Assembly (NCBI GenBank): GCA_903864275.1
Contig: CAIPFE010000034.1
Location: 1 to 64,000 of the forward strand
Reading direction: 5' to 3'
Source: an uncultured Mucilaginibacter sp.
GTDB lineage: Bacteria; Bacteroidota; Bacteroidia; Sphingobacteriales; Sphingobacteriaceae
Length of the DNA stretch: 64,000 bases
Positions 61,097 through 64,000 of this stretch are shown here, one piece after another. The position numbers and the translations under genes are program-made. The notes beneath the pieces were generated by a model. The model was not told where the DNA came from. It searched no databases and worked only from the letters and a program-made list of their open reading frames with translations. How positions within the stretch are numbered: position 1 is the stretch's first letter; every line of letters starts with the position of its first letter.

Positions 61097-61594
61097 TTAA
61101 CCTACGCTATTGATACCGAATGAAAGTAACTTCTTAGTATTTAGGTTTATTTCGATCTGCCAATAATTATCGCCTCCATCTTCTACCATGATCAGATTCT
61201 GTAACCACTGCTTGCGGAGCTCGGGCAAGTCTTTTTTCCGAAAAGCGTATATATAAATTATTCTTTCGCCATTTACGTTTATATAACCAAAATATTGCCT
61301 TAAATATGTCTTTAGATTTTTATGTACACTTGAAGCCCATTTATTGTTAATTGTATCCAAATTTTTATAAAGCAGCTTCTCAGCCAATATTATTTCGTTG
61401 ATGGTCGGTGTAAACTCTTTATTTCTTTTATTTATATATGCGCCTGAATCATAATCTTTTGTGAAAATTACGCCTTCAAATTTATCACCATGCACGTAAG
61501 TTGAGTGATCTGACGCTCTTTTAATCTTTATTACTCTTTGTGCAGATGCGATTGAAACAATTAACATAATCGCGGGCAGGATAAGGCTTTTCAT
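61097..61594 (-). CDS. small secreted protein of unknown function
   Basis: This 165-residue protein has a signal peptide (LILPAIMLIVSIASAQ) and a mature part of about 147 residues rich in Lys, Asn and Tyr (KRNKEFTPTINEIILAEKLLYKN, YFGYINVNGERIIYIYAFRKKD). It has no recognised domain or cysteine pairs. Its base composition is more AT-rich than its neighbours. It may be a lineage-restricted secreted protein. Confidence 0.68.
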   Translation of the reverse strand: MKSLILPAIMLIVSIASAQRVIKIKRASDHSTYVHGDKFEGVIFTKDYDSGAYINKRNKEFTPTINEIILAEKLLYKNLDTINNKWASSVHKNLKTYLRQYFGYINVNGERIIYIYAFRKKDLPELRKQWLQNLIMVEDGGDNYWQIEINLNTKKLLSFGINSVG

Positions 61595-61637
61595 ATTTGA
61601 AGGTATAAATATTTAATCAAAATCGATTTAAAAAAAA

Positions 61638-61690
61638 CTCATTCCGCAATCGACATTCCGACTTTCGCATTCCGACTAATCTCTAAATCA
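61638..61690. repeat. CATTCCG-type stutter repeat (family E/M)
   Basis: ATTCCGCAATCGACATTCCG and CATTCCGACTAATCTC words lie at the 3' end of the carboxylase gene, whose TAA-side codons begin at 61688. Confidence 0.5.
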
Positions 61691-63316
61691 CGTTTGTATT
61701 ATCCCCACATTAAACGCCTTCTCAATGGGTGCATGATTTGCCGCTTCAATACCCATCGAAATTACCTTACGCGTTTCCAGTGGGTCAATGATACCATCCA
61801 CCCAAAGCCTTGCTGCGGCGTAATATGGGGTGGTTTGGGCGTTGTACCGGTCGGTTGTTTCTTTTAGCAGTTCGTCTTCTTTTTCCTGGTTTACCTCTTC
61901 GCCCCTGGCTTTCAGGCCGGCGGCCTGCATTTGAACCAGTACTTTAGCTGCCTGACTGCCACCCATTACGGCGATTTTGGCGGTTGGCCAGGCATAGATG
62001 AGGCGCGGGTCGTAAGCCTTGCCGCACATGGCGTAGTTGCCCGCGCCGTAGGAGTTGCCGATTACAATGGTAAACTTTGGTACCACAGAATTAGCCACGG
62101 CATTTACCATTTTGGCGCCGTCCTTTATAATGCCGCCATGCTCGGCCCTGCTGCCAACCATAAAACCGGTAACATCCTGCAAAAACACCAGCGGTATTTT
62201 CTTTTGGTTGCAGTTCATGATGAAACGGGTTGCCTTATCGGCAGAATCGGAATAGATGACGCCGCCAAACTGCATCTCGCCTTTTTTTGATTTGATGACT
62301 TTGCGCTCGTTGGCGACAATCCCCACGGCCCAGCCATCGATACGGCCAAGACCGCAAATGATGGATTGCCCGTAGCCCGCCTTGTATTCTTCCAGTTCCG
62401 AATTATCGAGAAGCCGCAGCACGATTTCCATCATATCATAAGCTTTCTCGCGGTTATCGGGCAATATGCCGTAAATATCTGCTTCGTTAAATTTTGGCGG
62501 GGAGGCTTTGATACGGTCGAAACCGGCTTTGGTAAAATCGCCTGTCATACTCATGATATTACGGATAGAATCTAGGCATGCTTTATCATTTGGCTGTTTA
62601 TAATCTGTAACGCCCGAAATTTCGGACTGGGTGGTAGCGCCGCCTAATGTTTCATTGTCCACGTCCTCCCCGATAGCTGATTTTACAAGGTACGATCCCG
62701 CGAGGAAAACTGAACCCGTACCTTCTACGATCATCGCCTCATCGCTCATAATCGGCAAATAGGCGCCGCCCGCCACGCATGAGCCCATGATAGCAGATAC
62801 CTGTATGATACCCATACTGCTCATGATGGCATTGTTGCGGAAAATACGGCCGAAATGCTCCTTGTCAGGGAATATCTCGTCCTGTAAAGGCAAAAAAACG
62901 CCGGCTGAATCAACGAGGTAAATAATAGGCAGGCGGTTTTCCATGGCTATTTCCTGTGCCCGCAGGTTCTTTTTGGCAGTGATGGGAAACCAGGCACCGG
63001 CTTTAACGGTAGCGTCATTGGCAACAATAACACATTGCCTGCCTGATATGTAACCAATCCCGCAGATCACCCCGCCTGACGGACAGCCGCCATGTTCAAT
63101 ATACATGTCTTCACCGGCCAATGCGCCGATTTCCAGCCAGGGTTTGCCTTTATCAATTAAATAAGCTACCCTTTCACGCGCCAGCATTTTGCCTTTTTCC
63201 TTTTGCTTAGCCGCAGCCTTAGCGCCCCCGCCCGGGTACACCTTTTTAAGCCTCATCTTCAACTCGTAAACAAGCTGTTTGTTTATATCCTCGTTTTTGT
63301 TGAATTCGATGTCCAT
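61688..63316 (-). CDS. acyl-CoA carboxylase carboxyltransferase (beta) subunit
   Basis: This 542-residue protein matches the beta subunit of propionyl-, acetyl- or methylcrotonyl-CoA carboxylases. Crotonase-fold features are GKMLARERVAYLIDKGKPWLEIG, VIVANDATVKAGAWFP, IYLVDSAGVFLPLQDEIFPD, ISAIMGSCVAGGAYLPIMSDE and GNSYGAGNYAMCGKAYDPRLIYAWPTAKIAVMGG. The last motif and length resemble methylcrotonyl-CoA carboxylase more than propionyl-CoA carboxylase. It transfers a carboxyl group from biotin to acyl-CoA. The biotin carboxylase partner is not in the window. Confidence 0.9.
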   Translation of the reverse strand: MDIEFNKNEDINKQLVYELKMRLKKVYPGGGAKAAAKQKEKGKMLARERVAYLIDKGKPWLEIGALAGEDMYIEHGGCPSGGVICGIGYISGRQCVIVANDATVKAGAWFPITAKKNLRAQEIAMENRLPIIYLVDSAGVFLPLQDEIFPDKEHFGRIFRNNAIMSSMGIIQVSAIMGSCVAGGAYLPIMSDEAMIVEGTGSVFLAGSYLVKSAIGEDVDNETLGGATTQSEISGVTDYKQPNDKACLDSIRNIMSMTGDFTKAGFDRIKASPPKFNEADIYGILPDNREKAYDMMEIVLRLLDNSELEEYKAGYGQSIICGLGRIDGWAVGIVANERKVIKSKKGEMQFGGVIYSDSADKATRFIMNCNQKKIPLVFLQDVTGFMVGSRAEHGGIIKDGAKMVNAVANSVVPKFTIVIGNSYGAGNYAMCGKAYDPRLIYAWPTAKIAVMGGSQAAKVLVQMQAAGLKARGEEVNQEKEDELLKETTDRYNAQTTPYYAAARLWVDGIIDPLETRKVISMGIEAANHAPIEKAFNVGIIQT

Positions 63317-63464
63317 GTGTTTATGAGTTTGCAGTTTTTAGTGGGCAGTTTGCAGCTGTAAATCTGCTAATTATTTATGGTAAACCCCAAACAGTACTGC
63401 ACACTGCCAGGGCAGACGCATTACAATTATTTACAAAATTCAGATGGTAATGCGCCAATTTAAT
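63317..63464. other. gap with GCAGTTT/AAACTGC words
   Basis: GAGTTTGCAGTTTTTAGTGG and GGCAGTTTGCAGCTG upstream of the carboxylase start find approximate complements at 63665-63706 (ACTGCTAACTGTCTGCTGCA). No gene or clear promoter box is visible. Confidence 0.45.
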
Positions 63465-63647
63465 TCATTAAAGGAGGCTCCGCTGGAGCCCTGAAATCTT
63501 GTTTGCATGGTTCTATAAACACGATGCTCCTCTGGAGCGCTTTTGCCGTCTATAATATTGGCTGTTTTGACTCCAGCGGAGTCACGTGTTTATAGAACAA
63601 ATATAACCAACAGACTCAGGCTCCGTAGGTGCCTCCTAATTGAACCT
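63465..63647. repeat. complex palindromic element of about 180 bp (family K)
   Basis: The outer AAAGGAGGCTCCGCTGGAGC pairs with GGCTCCGTAGGTGCCTCCT, and the inner GGTTCTATAAACAC pairs with GTGTTTATAGAAC. Four small self-complementary units occur: GCTCCGCTGGAGC, GCTCCTCTGGAGC, GACTCCAGCGGAGTC and GGCTCCGTAGGTGCC. It lies between the carboxylase gene and the edge gene. I recall similar TTTATAGA-linked GGAGC repeats in Bacteroidota but saw no second copy in this window. Confidence 0.75.
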
Positions 63648-63706
63648 AAAAACAATTTTCATGAGTCTGCCCTGTGCGCACTGCTAACTGTCTGCTGCAA
63701 ACTTTC

Positions 63707-64000
63707 TCACCCCGGTCTCCTTTTCACCGGCGATATGGATTTCACAATCGTTTCGCCTTTGATCATTTTTTTAACCGGCTTCATCCGGCCTACGGAATTT
63801 TCATAAGCCATTTCAAGCAATTGCTTTATGTATTCCTGCGGGAAATCAAGCTTATCCGTCACTTTTATATACCTGTAAAAGCTCGCGTCTCCAAGCAAAA
63901 GGCCTTGTTTATCAGGTATTTCTGAACCACGGTTGAATCCGAAGTTTACATGATTGCTAAAAACCGCGATGCTGCAAAAAACATCCCCCGCTTTATCAGT
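63707..64000 (-). CDS. DUF1801-like protein (5' end outside window)
   Basis: The minus-strand frame is open to the window edge, giving the last 97 residues: TDKAGDVFCSIAVFSNHVNF, then GFNRGSEIPDKQGLLLGDAS and FYRYIKVTDKLDFPQEYIKQ. This matches the C-terminal half of DUF1801/YdhG-type small proteins (GADLPDPxGLLEGTGxxxRHIKI). The apparent 63-residue frame beginning at 63898 starts with TTG and is only part of it. The basic tail ends VKSISPVKRRPG. Function unknown; the family is sometimes called iron-chaperone-like by weak similarity. Confidence 0.75.
   Translation of the reverse strand, partial: TDKAGDVFCSIAVFSNHVNFGFNRGSEIPDKQGLLLGDASFYRYIKVTDKLDFPQEYIKQLLEMAYENSVGRMKPVKKMIKGETIVKSISPVKRRPG

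Noticed and set aside
63707..63898. 63-codon free-standing gene at the right edge
   Set aside because: Its first codon is TTG and the frame stays open to the window end with DUF1801-like sequence, so it is part of a truncated gene.

Overview
The window looks like chromosomal DNA from a Bacteroidota bacterium, most likely family Sphingobacteriaceae (Mucilaginibacter/Pedobacter-like). The reasons are the gene families present (two DUF4199 proteins, a BatA-domain protein beside a dihydroorotase homologue, a GSII-type glutamine synthetase, a GH172 enzyme, stand-alone TonB C-terminal domains, ribosomal protein THX, LytTR signalling), TAnnTTTG-type -7 promoter boxes close to start codons, and the weakness of Shine-Dalgarno sites. 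The genus is inference. No rRNA, tRNA, transposase, prophage or CRISPR array was seen.

Layout. 1-7.6 kb: a truncated TIG/FG-GAP-like surface protein, a 20-repeat TPR protein, a membrane-anchored HTH protein, an aspartyl protease with PDZ, and a secreted GH172. 7.8-13 kb: a leftward L-fucose-type sugar cluster (FAH-family hydrolase, lipoprotein, FucP symporter, SDR dehydrogenase, lactonase). 13-19 kb: a DUF6249 membrane protein, an ECF sigma factor with partner, a Tat-exported phosphoesterase, YceI, a dihaem cytochrome c, and a LytS/LytTR two-component pair. 19.4-26.3 kb: an almost complete molybdenum-cofactor locus (moaD, moaE, moeB-rhodanese, mobA, moaC, moeA, moaA, mocA-like). 26.3-31.6 kb: galactose mutarotase, GH5-like and GH13 enzymes, HAD-IIA hydrolase. 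31.6-36.5 kb: APH-like kinase, GxxExxY nuclease-like gene, glutamine-synthetase-family ligase, gamma-glutamylcyclotransferase-like protein, GSII. 37-42 kb: malate dehydrogenase, two TonB-domain paralogues, M1 peptidase. 42.5-46.8 kb: two GT2 glycosyltransferases, a membrane protein and a GH3-family acyl-adenylase. 47-49.7 kb: dxr and rseP. 49.7-58.5 kb: DUF4199 pair, acidic protein, metal-ligand-less dihydroorotase homologue, BatA protein, lipoprotein, GH20 and THX. 58.7-64 kb: trxB, M19 dipeptidase, secreted protein, acyl-CoA carboxylase subunit, and a truncated DUF1801-like gene.

The most unusual feature is the intergenic DNA. Nearly every gap holds a palindromic or quasi-palindromic element from one of about a dozen families, several built of stuttering 7-10 nt words. 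Some recur in the window: a 159-160 bp element twice in opposite orientation, and an identical 33-nt hairpin twice. Several element ends coincide with the stop codon of the adjoining gene. One family (called F here) encloses a PD-(D/E)xK-like GxxExxY gene between inverted 29-nt arms that match at 28 positions, and also occurs as gene-less pairs elsewhere. This looks like a nuclease-associated mobile cassette with non-autonomous relatives and is the best candidate for an undescribed system.

Starts were adjusted to the first plausible ATG where the longest open frame began with TTG or GTG upstream of a signal peptide or conserved domain. Five genes appear to need TTG or GTG starts (moaE, moaA, mobA, dxr and the APH-like gene).
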